25,395 bases of DNA. It comes from an uncultured Eubacteriales bacterium. Lineage in GTDB: Bacteria; Bacillota; Clostridia; Monoglobales; Monoglobaceae. The DNA is taken from positions 1-25,395 of the forward strand of contig CAJKNM010000017.1 in the NCBI GenBank assembly GCA_905201285.1, read 5' to 3'. The position numbers were made by a program, and so were the translations under genes. Numbering within the stretch: the stretch's first letter is position 1; each line of letters starts with the position of its first letter. Shown here piece by piece: positions 1 to 6,823 of this stretch. The notes under the pieces were generated by a model. The model saw nothing but the letters and a program-made list of their open reading frames with translations, did not search any database and had not been told where the DNA came from.

Positions 1-57
1 GGCCGCCAGACTGAGCGCCGTTACCGCCGCAAGCATAATTGAAACAAATTTTTTCAT
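1..57 (-). CDS. Exported protein or lipoprotein, N-terminus only (truncated by window edge)
   Basis: Reading leftward from an ATG at 57-55, the 19 visible codons give MKKFVSIMLAAVTALSLAA, a classic signal peptide start with two lysines and a hydrophobic core. A good ribosome binding site (AAAGGTGG) lies about 7 bases upstream. The mature protein is outside the window, so a lipobox cysteine cannot be confirmed. The gene sits directly downstream of a lysine riboswitch and its terminator. In Bacillota, such leaders control lysine biosynthesis genes and lysine importers. A signal peptide fits the solute-binding protein of an amino-acid ABC importer better than a biosynthetic enzyme; this identification is inference from context only. 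Confidence 0.7.
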   Translation of the reverse strand, partial: MKKFVSIMLAAVTALSLAA

Positions 58-121
58 AAGTATTACCACCTTTAAATAATATATTGAATTTAATTATTTG
101 CATTTTCGGGAACATTCGCGG

Positions 122-182
122 AGAAAAAAGCATTTTTCGCGGCTTTTGGGTTTATAAATAAAAACAAAAGCCGCGAACGCTT
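122..182 (-). terminator. Intrinsic terminator of the lysine riboswitch expression platform
   Basis: On the minus strand a perfect 13-bp stem (TTCGCGGCTTTTG at 177-165 with its complement at 148-136) encloses a 16-base loop. A short outer AAGC/GCTT pairing leads into a run of T. It stands between the riboswitch aptamer and the start codon at 57. This is the usual place for a premature-termination element that is used when lysine is bound. I did not resolve the competing antiterminator. Confidence 0.8.
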
Positions 183-219
183 AAATAGTTAAACGCACGC
201 GACTTTAAATAAGCCCGGA

Positions 220-400
220 TACAGAAAACTACGGATAGCGCTCCACGAGTGTGACAGTATGCAGCATATTCTCCTGCATCCCAATACACAGCTTTAAGGC
301 GATGACTGTGTATTTCGGCGGTAATTCCTTTCGGAACATGTCTGACTGCCTGTCATTTCGACCGTCCTAATGATAAGTACCGCGCCTCTACCTTAGTTGT
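220..400 (-). promoter_or_regulatory. Lysine riboswitch (L-box) aptamer
   Basis: Read on the minus strand, this RNA matches the lysine aptamer as I recall it from Bacillus subtilis lysC. It has the 5' core GGTAGAGGCGCG followed by an A-rich segment, a central CCGAAAGGAATTACCGCCGAAA-like block, and the closing GCGCTATCC. Pairings support the fold: P1 joins AACTAAGGTAG (397-387) with CTATCCGTAGTT (238-227), with one mismatch and one bulge. A 9-bp hairpin AATACACAG/CTGTGTATT and an ATGCAG/CTGCAT hairpin form further arms. A promoter precedes it and a terminator follows it. In this class, lysine binding typically causes termination, so the downstream gene should be on when lysine is scarce. Confidence 0.88.
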
Positions 401-430
401 TAAATTTTAAGTTTATCTTTATGATTTTGA

Positions 431-459
431 ATTATCGCACATTTTGACGAATATGTCAA
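431..459 (-). promoter_or_regulatory. Sigma-A-type promoter of the riboswitch transcript
   Basis: The minus strand has TTGACA (459-454), a 17-base spacer and GATAAT (436-431). Transcription would start near 424, about 25 bases before the lysine aptamer, giving a leader of roughly 365 bases before the start codon at 57. Confidence 0.75.
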
Positions 460-484
460 TAGTTTTGAAAAATTTTGTTATTTT

Positions 485-1300
485 TCAACAAAGATTTGAG
501 CCTGTTGGTTTAAAAAATAATGCGTCATTTTTAACAAAATCTCGTGGAGTAACTCCGACTATGCCCGAGAATACTCTGTTAAATGTGCGGACCGAGTCAA
601 ATCCCGAAGCAATTGCCGCCCCGGTTACCGTACATTCCCCATGCTTTAAAAGCAGGCAGGCGTGCTCAATGCGCCTCTTTGATATGTACTGACCAAAGGT
701 GGAGTTAAGCCGTTCCTTAAATATGTGAGACAGGTGAGAGCGGCTTATATGAAGAGCCTTAGCGGCATCATCGATAGTGATTGGTTCGGAATAATGCTCG
801 TTACAGTACAAAAGTATATTCTTGACAGTACTTATGTTATACTTATTAAGATCAGTAAATTCGAGCTCTTTAAACAGTATTCCTGTAAGGGCGAGAATTA
901 TACCGCGTATTATCTCGTTAGATTCCTCGTGAGAAACTTCGCATTGAGAGTGTAAAAGTTTTATAAGAGTAACAATCTCAGTGTTTACGTTTGACACTAC
1001 CGGGGAGACAGGAAGCTTCTTTGCAAAAATGCCGCTGAATTCGGGTATAAGCTCGGGCGAAAAAATTAACAGAAAGGCCCTGACATTATCCGAATTTTCA
1101 TAGCTGTGTATCTGGTTCGGAAAGACGAAGGAAAAGTCACCCGGATTTAAGGGAAATCGCCCGTCTTCGAGAATCAGCTCGGAATAACCGGAAATCATAT
1201 ATACCGCCTCTATATGCTCATGAAGATGGGCCAGGCAGTTAAGATTTTTCGATAAGCTGCACGTTATGGTATTGGCTCTTTGTTCAAAAACGAAGTCCAT
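485..1300 (-). CDS. AraC-family transcriptional regulator with N-terminal cupin-like sensor domain
   Basis: This 271-residue protein has a typical AraC/XylS layout. Residues about 20-130 resemble a cupin ligand-binding domain: an H-x-H near residues 26-28, then a G-D-x-x-F-V-F-P-N-Q-I-H-S motif around residues 73-85. The C-terminal DNA-binding region with two helix-turn-helix units covers about residues 165-265, including ISRSHLSHIFKE and the family signature ending in GVTPRDF. It is divergent from putP with its own promoter, so it may control putP, itself or the riboswitch-controlled gene downstream. Its effector is unknown. A clear ribosome binding site (GGGAGGG) precedes the ATG at 1300. 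The gene ends about 25 bases before the next minus-strand promoter, with no obvious terminator between. Confidence 0.9.
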   Translation of the reverse strand: MDFVFEQRANTITCSLSKNLNCLAHLHEHIEAVYMISGYSELILEDGRFPLNPGDFSFVFPNQIHSYENSDNVRAFLLIFSPELIPEFSGIFAKKLPVSPVVSNVNTEIVTLIKLLHSQCEVSHEESNEIIRGIILALTGILFKELEFTDLNKYNISTVKNILLYCNEHYSEPITIDDAAKALHISRSHLSHIFKERLNSTFGQYISKRRIEHACLLLKHGECTVTGAAIASGFDSVRTFNRVFSGIVGVTPRDFVKNDALFFKPTGSNLC

Positions 1301-1350
1301 AGGATTTCCCTCCCTGAATCAGGATATAACTACTGATTTTTATGTATTAA

Positions 1351-1379
1351 ATTATAGCATAAAATTGTATAAATTACAA
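1351..1379 (-). promoter_or_regulatory. Promoter of the AraC-family regulator gene
   Basis: The minus strand shows TTGTAA (1379-1374), a 17-base spacer and TATAAT (1356-1351), about 50 bases upstream of the start codon. Confidence 0.7.
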
Positions 1380-1415
1380 GATAAATACGTATTTTATAAA
1401 AAAATTTTTTATATG

Positions 1416-1445
1416 GACAAATGTTTCCGTTTGTCAGGTTGACAA
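1416..1445. promoter_or_regulatory. Interleaved GACAA/TTGTC inverted repeats at the putP promoter
   Basis: GACAAA (1416-1421) and TTTGTC (1430-1435) form one inverted repeat. TTGTCA (1431-1436) and TGACAA (1440-1445) form another that covers the -35 box. Three related half-sites just upstream of and over a promoter are a plausible binding site for a regulator. The divergent AraC-type protein is a candidate, although AraC sites are usually direct repeats. Confidence 0.4.
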
Positions 1446-1467
1446 TTTGTGATTATTCATATATAAT
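1439..1467 (+). promoter_or_regulatory. Consensus sigma-A-type promoter of putP-thrS
   Basis: TTGACA (1439-1444), a 17-base spacer and TATAAT (1462-1467) match the bacterial consensus exactly. Transcription would start near 1474, giving a 5' leader of about 60 bases before putP. Confidence 0.85.
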
Positions 1468-1535
1468 AGGAATATTAGGATTGTGAATCTTAAGATAAAC
1501 ACAAAAGAAAGTATAAGTTTTAGGGGGATGTATTA

Positions 1536-3041
1536 ATGCAGACAAGTATTTGGGAAATGCTTGCGATGATTCTATACCTTGTTCTTGTAGTGGGAGTGGG
1601 CGTGTATTTCTTCGTAAAGTCAAAAAGCAATGATAATGGTGAGAAAGAATATTTTCTCGGCGGAAGGAATATGGGCGGCTGGGTTGCCGCTCTTTCGGCC
1701 GGCGCATCGGATATGAGCGCATGGGTGCTTATGGGTCTGCCCGGCTCGATTTACCTTTTGGGCATAGGTCAGATTTGGATTTCGGTCGGACTTTTAATCG
1801 GTACGTTTGCGGCGTGGATTTTTATTGCGCCGAGACTTCGCAGATATTCGATCCGTGCTAATGATTCAATAACGATACCACAGTTTTTGACAAATAGATT
1901 TATGTCAAAGAATATTGCTCTTCAGGTTATTTCGGCGATAGTTTTTGCCGTTGTTTATTGCATATACTCGGCATCGAGTATTGTTGCCTGCGGCGATCTT
2001 TTCAATACGGTTCTCGGAATCAACAAGAGCGTCGCTATGGTTACGGCTACTGTCGTTATCGTCGTTTATACGTTTTTGGGCGGCTTTAATGCGGTTTGCT
2101 GGACGGATTTCTTTCAGGGACTGTTGATGCTTGCGGCACTTATGATTGCACCTATCATTGCGGTGATAACACTTCATTCGCCCGGTTTTGTTGCACCTTC
2201 AGCAAATGTGGGAGAGCATTATTACAATATCTTGTCAAGCGGAAGTTTTGATAAAAAGAGTATAGCCGATATTCTCAGCGGCTTGGGTTGGGGACTTGGC
2301 TATGCCGGTATGCCACATATACTTATCAGATATATTTCCGTTAAGTCTGAAAAGGAAATGCGGAAGTCTCAGATTGTCGGCTGTGCATGGATACTTATTA
2401 TACTTATTATGGCATCGGTTGTCGGTATTGTCGGAAGACAGTTCCTCGGCGATTCGCTTGTTGAGAGTAAGAGTCAGTCTCTGGTATTTGTAAAGATGGT
2501 AAGAGAAGTGTTTAGGTTTGCTCCGTTCGTTGTCGGGGTATTGCTTTCGGCGATTCTCGCGGCTTCGATGAGTACGGCTGACTCACAGCTTCTCGCTTCA
2601 TCGTCGGCGTTTGCGTCGGATGTATATAAGCCACTTATCAGAAAGAAGGCTTCTAACAGCGAAATGATGTGGGCGGGCAGAATAATGGTTATAGCAATAG
2701 CAATTATTGCCTTCTTCATTGCCAACAATCCTGAGTGTAAGGGAATTATGGCACTGGTTGAATGTGCGTGGGCAGGTTTTGGCTCATCATTCGGTCCGGT
2801 AATTATTCTTGCACTTTATTGGAAGAGGTTCACATACTCGGGCGCTGTTGCCGGTATGGTTACAGGCTTCGCCGTTGATGCGGTTTGGTATACGTTTTTA
2901 TCAGAGTCAACCGGTATTTATGAGATAATTCCGGGATTTATATGCGGAATGCTTGCGGCGATTATTGTATCGCTGATTTCAAAGGCACCGTCTAAGGATG
3001 TATGTGACTTATTTGAAGAATCAAAGAAACCTATAGATTAA
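1536..3041 (+). CDS. putP: Sodium/proline symporter
   Basis: The 501-residue membrane protein imports L-proline driven by the sodium gradient and belongs to the sodium:solute symporter (SSS) family. About 13 hydrophobic segments are visible. The segment ALSAGASDMSAWVLMGLPG at about residues 52-70 matches the PutP second helix; Asp59 and Ser61 align with the sodium-site Asp55 and Ser57 of the Escherichia coli protein. The conserved YFLGGRNMGGW precedes it, and a serine-rich block (MSTADSQLLASSSAF) lies in the later sodium-site helix. Length is normal for PutP. The ATG at 1536 follows an AGGGGG site. It is probably co-transcribed with thrS. The divergent AraC-type gene may regulate it. Pantothenate and other SSS substrates are less likely given the close PutP match. 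Confidence 0.93.
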   Translation: MQTSIWEMLAMILYLVLVVGVGVYFFVKSKSNDNGEKEYFLGGRNMGGWVAALSAGASDMSAWVLMGLPGSIYLLGIGQIWISVGLLIGTFAAWIFIAPRLRRYSIRANDSITIPQFLTNRFMSKNIALQVISAIVFAVVYCIYSASSIVACGDLFNTVLGINKSVAMVTATVVIVVYTFLGGFNAVCWTDFFQGLLMLAALMIAPIIAVITLHSPGFVAPSANVGEHYYNILSSGSFDKKSIADILSGLGWGLGYAGMPHILIRYISVKSEKEMRKSQIVGCAWILIILIMASVVGIVGRQFLGDSLVESKSQSLVFVKMVREVFRFAPFVVGVLLSAILAASMSTADSQLLASSSAFASDVYKPLIRKKASNSEMMWAGRIMVIAIAIIAFFIANNPECKGIMALVECAWAGFGSSFGPVIILALYWKRFTYSGAVAGMVTGFAVDAVWYTFLSESTGIYEIIPGFICGMLAAIIVSLISKAPSKDVCDLFEESKKPID

Positions 3042-3090
3042 TAATTTTTAGATTAATAATTTTAATAATTACGAAAGGATTTGACTTAAA

Positions 3091-4848
3091 ATGAAAGCAT
3101 TATTTAATGATGGAGTCGTAAAAGAGATAGAAGATGGTATTTCTGTTGTTCGGCATACCTGTTCTCACGTTCTGGCACAGGCGGTAAAGCGTCTTTATCC
3201 GGAAACTAAGCTGGCAATCGGCCCGTCTATCGATAACGGCTTCTATTATGATTTTGACAGAGAGGGCGGCTTCACGCCCGAGGATCTTGAGGCCATTGAA
3301 AAAGAGATGAAGAAGATTATCAAAGAGAATCTTAAAATCTCAACCTATACTAAGCCGAGAGCCGAGGCAATTGAATTTATGAAGGAAAAGGACGAGCCGT
3401 ATAAGGTTGAGCTTATCGAGGACTTGCCTGAGGACGCGTCAATCAGCTTTTATGAGCAAGGCGATTTTGTTGACCTTTGTGCCGGCCCGCATATTCTCTA
3501 TACAAAGGGAATCAAGGCGTTTAAGCTGACTTCAGTCGCGGGGGCGTACTGGCGCGGTAACGAAAAGAACAAGATGCTTACCAGAATTTACGGAACGGCA
3601 TTCTTCACAAAGGACGAGCTTGCGAATTATCTCAATATGATTGAAGAGGCAAAGAAGCGCGACCACAGAAAGCTTGGCCGTGAACTCGGAATCTTCACTA
3701 TGATGGAGGAAGGGCCGGGCTTCCCGTTCTTCCTTCCGAACGGAATGATTCTTAAAAATACGCTTATTGATTACTGGAGAGAGGTTCATACCCGCGAGGG
3801 CTATGTCGAGATTTCGACACCTATTATGCTTAATCGTCAGCTGTGGGAAACCTCGGGTCACTGGGATCATTATAAGGAAAATATGTATACAACCGTCATC
3901 GATGACACTGACTTTGCCGTTAAGCCTATGAACTGTCCGGGCGGAATGTTGGTTTATAAGTCAGAGCCTCATTCATATCGTGACCTTCCGCTGAGAATCG
4001 GCGAACTCGGCCTTGTTCACCGTCACGAGAAGTCGGGTCAGCTTCACGGCCTTATGCGTGTACGCTGTTTCACTCAGGATGATGCACACATCTTTATGAC
4101 GCCTGAACAGATTCCGTCTGAGATTAAGGGCGTAATAAGCATAATCGACGAGGTTTATAAGCTTTTCGGTTTTAAGTATCATGTTGAGCTTTCAACGCGT
4201 CCCGAAGACAGTATGGGAAGCGACGAGGATTGGGAGACAGCTACAAACGGTCTTAAATCCGCTCTTGATGATTTAGGGCTTGACTATGTAATAAACGAGG
4301 GAGACGGTGCGTTCTACGGCCCGAAGATTGACTTCCACCTTGAGGATTCGCTCGGAAGAACGTGGCAGTGCGGAACGATTCAGCTTGACTTCCAGCTTCC
4401 TATGCGATTTAATGCCGAGTATATGGGTGAGGACGGTGAGAAGCATCAGCCGATTATGATTCACCGTGTTGTATTCGGTTCAATCGAGAGATTTATCGGT
4501 ATCATAATCGAGCACTTTGCGGGCAAGTTCCCGCTGTGGCTTGCGCCGGTTCAGGTTAAGGTTCTTCCGGTTTCGGAAAAGTCGCATGACTATGCTGTTT
4601 CGGTTTATGAAAAGCTCAAACAAGCGGGAATCCGCGTTGAGCTTGACAAGCGCGATGAGAAAATCGGCTATAAGATAAGAGAGGCACAGATGAAGAAGAT
4701 TCCGTATATGCTGATTCTCGGTGAGAATGAGAGCAGCACGGGAACAATTTCTGTCCGCAGCCGCGACAAGGGTGACCTTGGCGCTTCAAAGCTTGATGAG
4801 TTTATCGCTGATATTAAAGAGAAAATTGACACGAAGGGTCAAAAATAA
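3091..4848 (+). CDS. thrS: Threonyl-tRNA synthetase, short form lacking most of the TGS domain
   Basis: The enzyme charges tRNA-Thr and edits mischarged Ser-tRNA-Thr in the cytoplasm. The 585 residues compare with about 640 in B. subtilis. The editing domain starts almost at once: HTCSH (residues 22-26) and CAGPH (130-134) hold its histidines and cysteine. The class II catalytic core follows, with the zinc ligand Cys282 in MNCPGG, motif 2 around HRHEKSGQLHGLMRVRCF (310-327), a second zinc ligand His333 and motif 3 in GSIERFIGI. An anticodon-binding domain ends the protein. Only about 18 residues precede the editing domain, so most of TGS is missing. The ATG at 3091 has a GAAAGGA site, and no upstream extension is possible within the 49-base gap after putP. 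No T-box leader is present, and a terminator follows. Confidence 0.95.
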   Translation: MKALFNDGVVKEIEDGISVVRHTCSHVLAQAVKRLYPETKLAIGPSIDNGFYYDFDREGGFTPEDLEAIEKEMKKIIKENLKISTYTKPRAEAIEFMKEKDEPYKVELIEDLPEDASISFYEQGDFVDLCAGPHILYTKGIKAFKLTSVAGAYWRGNEKNKMLTRIYGTAFFTKDELANYLNMIEEAKKRDHRKLGRELGIFTMMEEGPGFPFFLPNGMILKNTLIDYWREVHTREGYVEISTPIMLNRQLWETSGHWDHYKENMYTTVIDDTDFAVKPMNCPGGMLVYKSEPHSYRDLPLRIGELGLVHRHEKSGQLHGLMRVRCFTQDDAHIFMTPEQIPSEIKGVISIIDEVYKLFGFKYHVELSTRPEDSMGSDEDWETATNGLKSALDDLGLDYVINEGDGAFYGPKIDFHLEDSLGRTWQCGTIQLDFQLPMRFNAEYMGEDGEKHQPIMIHRVVFGSIERFIGIIIEHFAGKFPLWLAPVQVKVLPVSEKSHDYAVSVYEKLKQAGIRVELDKRDEKIGYKIREAQMKKIPYMLILGENESSTGTISVRSRDKGDLGASKLDEFIADIKEKIDTKGQK

Positions 4849-4860
4849 TGGGATATAATA

Positions 4861-4897
4861 AAAAACGGCTGTTTTGCTTTGCAAGCAGCCGTTTTTT
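4861..4897 (+). terminator. Terminator of the putP-thrS unit
   Basis: The 11-base arm AAAAACGGCTG (4861-4871) pairs with CAGCCGTTTTT (4886-4896) around a 14-base loop. The 3' arm runs into six T. It begins 12 bases after the thrS stop codon. Confidence 0.9.
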
Positions 4898-4929
4898 GCA
4901 ACTATTTTGCGGAAACATACAAAAAACAC

Positions 4930-4958
4930 TTGACTTTTTCGTGAAAAATGTGTAAAAT
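4930..4958 (+). promoter_or_regulatory. Promoter of rny
   Basis: TTGACT (4930-4935), a 17-base spacer and TAAAAT (4953-4958). Transcription would start near 4965, leaving an A+T-rich leader of about 110 bases before rny. Confidence 0.75.
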
Positions 4959-5036
4959 TAAAAAGTATACTTCTATCTAAAAATTCATGCTATACATTGA
5001 TTTTTTGATTCTTTGATTTTTAAGACTTATATTTAT

Positions 5037-5062
5037 TATTGAGACGCTTTTATGCGTCAATA
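5037..5062 (+). promoter_or_regulatory. Leader hairpin next to the rny ribosome binding site
   Basis: GACGC (5043-5047) pairs with GCGTC (5054-5058), and TATT (5037-5040) with AATA (5059-5062), leaving a two-base GA bulge. The hairpin ends about seven bases before the AGGAGG at 5069-5074. It has no T tract after it, so it is not a terminator. Its placement could affect ribosome access or RNase Y action on its own message, which is inference. Confidence 0.4.
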
Positions 5063-5073
5063 AGTTATAGGAG

Positions 5074-6660
5074 GTGGAAATAATAATAAGTATTACAGTA
5101 TTTGTTGTTGTATGTTTGCTTTTGATTGTTGCCGGAGTTGCCGGCACGTTTATGGCCTTTAAATACGGATATTCATACAGAAAGAAATTCGCAGAGCTGA
5201 AGATAGGCAGTGCGGAAGAAGAGGCAGAGCGTATCCTTGCAGATGCGGCGGATAAATCAAAAAAATATGCAGACAATGTTAAAAAAGAAAAATTAATTGA
5301 AGCAAAAGAGGAAATACATAAGCTCAGAACAGAGCTTGACCGTGAGATTAAAGATCGCAGAAATGATGTTCAAAGACAGGAAAGAAGAGTACAGCAAAAG
5401 GAAGATACAATAGATAAAAAGACTCAGCAGATTGAAAAGCGTGAGGAAGAAGTTCATAACAAACTAAGCGATGCCGATAAGATACGCGAAGAAGTTGAAA
5501 GAGTTAAAAAACTTCAAATGGCACAGCTTGAAAAGATTGCTGATTTCACCGAATCACAGGCTAAAGATTACCTGTTGAAGCAGGTAGAAGAGACACTTGT
5601 CCATGAAAAGGCCGTTCTTATCAAAAACGCGGAAGAACAGGCAAAGGAAGAAGCCGAGCAGAAAGCGCGGAATATTATTACAGGCGCTATTCAGCGCTGT
5701 GCGGCTGACCATGTAACTGAGACCACCGTTTCGGTTGTTGCCCTTCCCAATGATGAGATGAAGGGAAGAATTATCGGCCGCGAGGGCAGAAATATTCGCA
5801 CAATCGAGACCTTGACGGGCGTTGACCTGATTATCGATGACACGCCCGAGGCGGTTATACTTTCGGGCTTTGACCCGGTAAGGCGTGAAATTGCCAGACG
5901 TTCGCTCGAAAAGCTTATTGCTGACGGAAGAATTCATCCGGGACGCATCGAAGAAATGGTTGAAAAGTCAACCAAAGAGGTCGACAGCATTATCAAACAA
6001 GAGGGCGAACGCGCCATGTTTGAGACGCACGTTCACGGCTTGCACCCTGAGCTTGTCCGCCTTCTCGGAAGGCTTAAATACAGAACAAGCTATGGCCAGA
6101 ATGTTCTTCAGCACTCTATTGAGGTTTCGCATATTGCCGGTCTTATGGCGGGTGAGCTTGGCGCAGATGTTACGCTGTCTAAGCGTGCGGGACTGCTCCA
6201 CGATATAGGTAAGGCGGTTGACCATGAGGTTGAAGGGTCGCATGTCACTATCGGCGGCGATATAGCTAAGAAGTATAAGGAAAATGACAAGGTTATTAAT
6301 GCCATTATGGCCCACCACGGAGATGTAGAACCTAAGACGATAGAAGCGTGCCTGGTTCAGGCAGCTGACGGTATTTCGGCGGCAAGGCCGGGCGCACGCC
6401 GCGAGAATCTTGAGTCTTATATCAAGCGGCTTGAAACGCTTGAAGAGATTGCAAATTCGTTTAAGGGAGTTGAACGTTCGTTTGCAATCCAGGCGGGACG
6501 TGAGGTTCGTATTATGGTTAAGTCGGATGCGGTAAACGATGACGAGACCGTATTGATGGCGAAGGAAATCGTTAAGAGAATCGAAAACGAGATGGAATAT
6601 CCGGGACAGATTAAGGTTAATGTCATTCGAGAACTCAGGGCAATTGAGTACGCAAAATAG
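5074..6660 (+). CDS. rny: Ribonuclease Y (membrane-anchored endoribonuclease)
   Basis: RNase Y starts decay of many mRNAs in Bacillota from the inner face of the membrane. The layout is complete: one N-terminal membrane helix (about residues 4-30), a long charged coiled coil (about 40-200), a KH RNA-binding domain around GRIIGREGRNIRTIE (from residue 231), an HD domain with the catalytic His376-Asp377 in GLLHDIGKA, and the conserved C-terminal region. Length (528 residues) is normal. The start is uncertain. The only canonical in-frame start ahead of the helix, GTG at 5074, overlaps the AGGAGG Shine-Dalgarno itself. ATA codons at 5080-5088 or ATT at 5092 lie downstream at more usual distances. 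It has its own promoter and terminator, so it is monocistronic. Confidence 0.95.
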   Translation: MEIIISITVFVVVCLLLIVAGVAGTFMAFKYGYSYRKKFAELKIGSAEEEAERILADAADKSKKYADNVKKEKLIEAKEEIHKLRTELDREIKDRRNDVQRQERRVQQKEDTIDKKTQQIEKREEEVHNKLSDADKIREEVERVKKLQMAQLEKIADFTESQAKDYLLKQVEETLVHEKAVLIKNAEEQAKEEAEQKARNIITGAIQRCAADHVTETTVSVVALPNDEMKGRIIGREGRNIRTIETLTGVDLIIDDTPEAVILSGFDPVRREIARRSLEKLIADGRIHPGRIEEMVEKSTKEVDSIIKQEGERAMFETHVHGLHPELVRLLGRLKYRTSYGQNVLQHSIEVSHIAGLMAGELGADVTLSKRAGLLHDIGKAVDHEVEGSHVTIGGDIAKKYKENDKVINAIMAHHGDVEPKTIEACLVQAADGISAARPGARRENLESYIKRLETLEEIANSFKGVERSFAIQAGREVRIMVKSDAVNDDETVLMAKEIVKRIENEMEYPGQIKVNVIRELRAIEYAK

Positions 6661-6666
6661 TTATTT

Positions 6667-6701
6667 AAGGGGCTGTCTCAAGAATTGAGACGGTCCTTTT
6701 T
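6667..6701 (+). terminator. Terminator of rny
   Basis: A stem of about 15 pairs (6667-6681 with 6685-6699, some G-T pairs) closes on a three-base loop and runs into TTTTT. It begins 7 bases after the rny stop codon. Confidence 0.85.
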
Positions 6702-6708
6702 AAAATAC

Positions 6709-6737
6709 TTGAAAAGCAAAATAAGATGTGCTATTAT
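6709..6737 (+). promoter_or_regulatory. Promoter of the metF-metH operon
   Basis: TTGAAA (6709-6714), a 17-base spacer and TATTAT (6732-6737). The leader to metF is about 80 bases and holds a small hairpin (TTCGCC 6766-6771 with GGCGAA 6783-6788). It is too short for an S-box or T-box, and neither is seen. Confidence 0.7.
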
Positions 6738-6753
6738 ATAGCTAATATAGCAC
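6728..6753. promoter_or_regulatory. Imperfect palindrome over the metF -10 box
   Basis: GTGCTAT (6728-6734) and ATAGCAC (6747-6753) are perfect inverted arms 12 bases apart, with further partial symmetry between them. They straddle the -10 element and likely transcription start, where a repressor would block the promoter. The regulator is not identifiable from the window. Confidence 0.5.
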
Positions 6754-6823
6754 AAATATACGCGATTCGCCCATTTTTCAGCGGCGAAAAGAATAGTAAA
6801 GTTATAAGGAGAGTAAATCTGTT

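Noticed and set aside
446..459. Palindrome TTGAC-N6-GTCAA in front of the riboswitch
   Set aside because: Its left-reading arm is simply the TTGACA -35 box of the riboswitch promoter; a similar TGAC-N7-GTCA near 24231 has no shared context, so I do not claim a common operator.
3532..3870. Open frames antisense to thrS, rny, metF and metH
   Set aside because: All overlap conserved coding sequence, lack credible ribosome binding sites and show no recognisable domains.
6754..6823. S-box or T-box leader for the metF operon
   Set aside because: The leader is only about 80 bases, has one short hairpin and no terminator, too small for either element.
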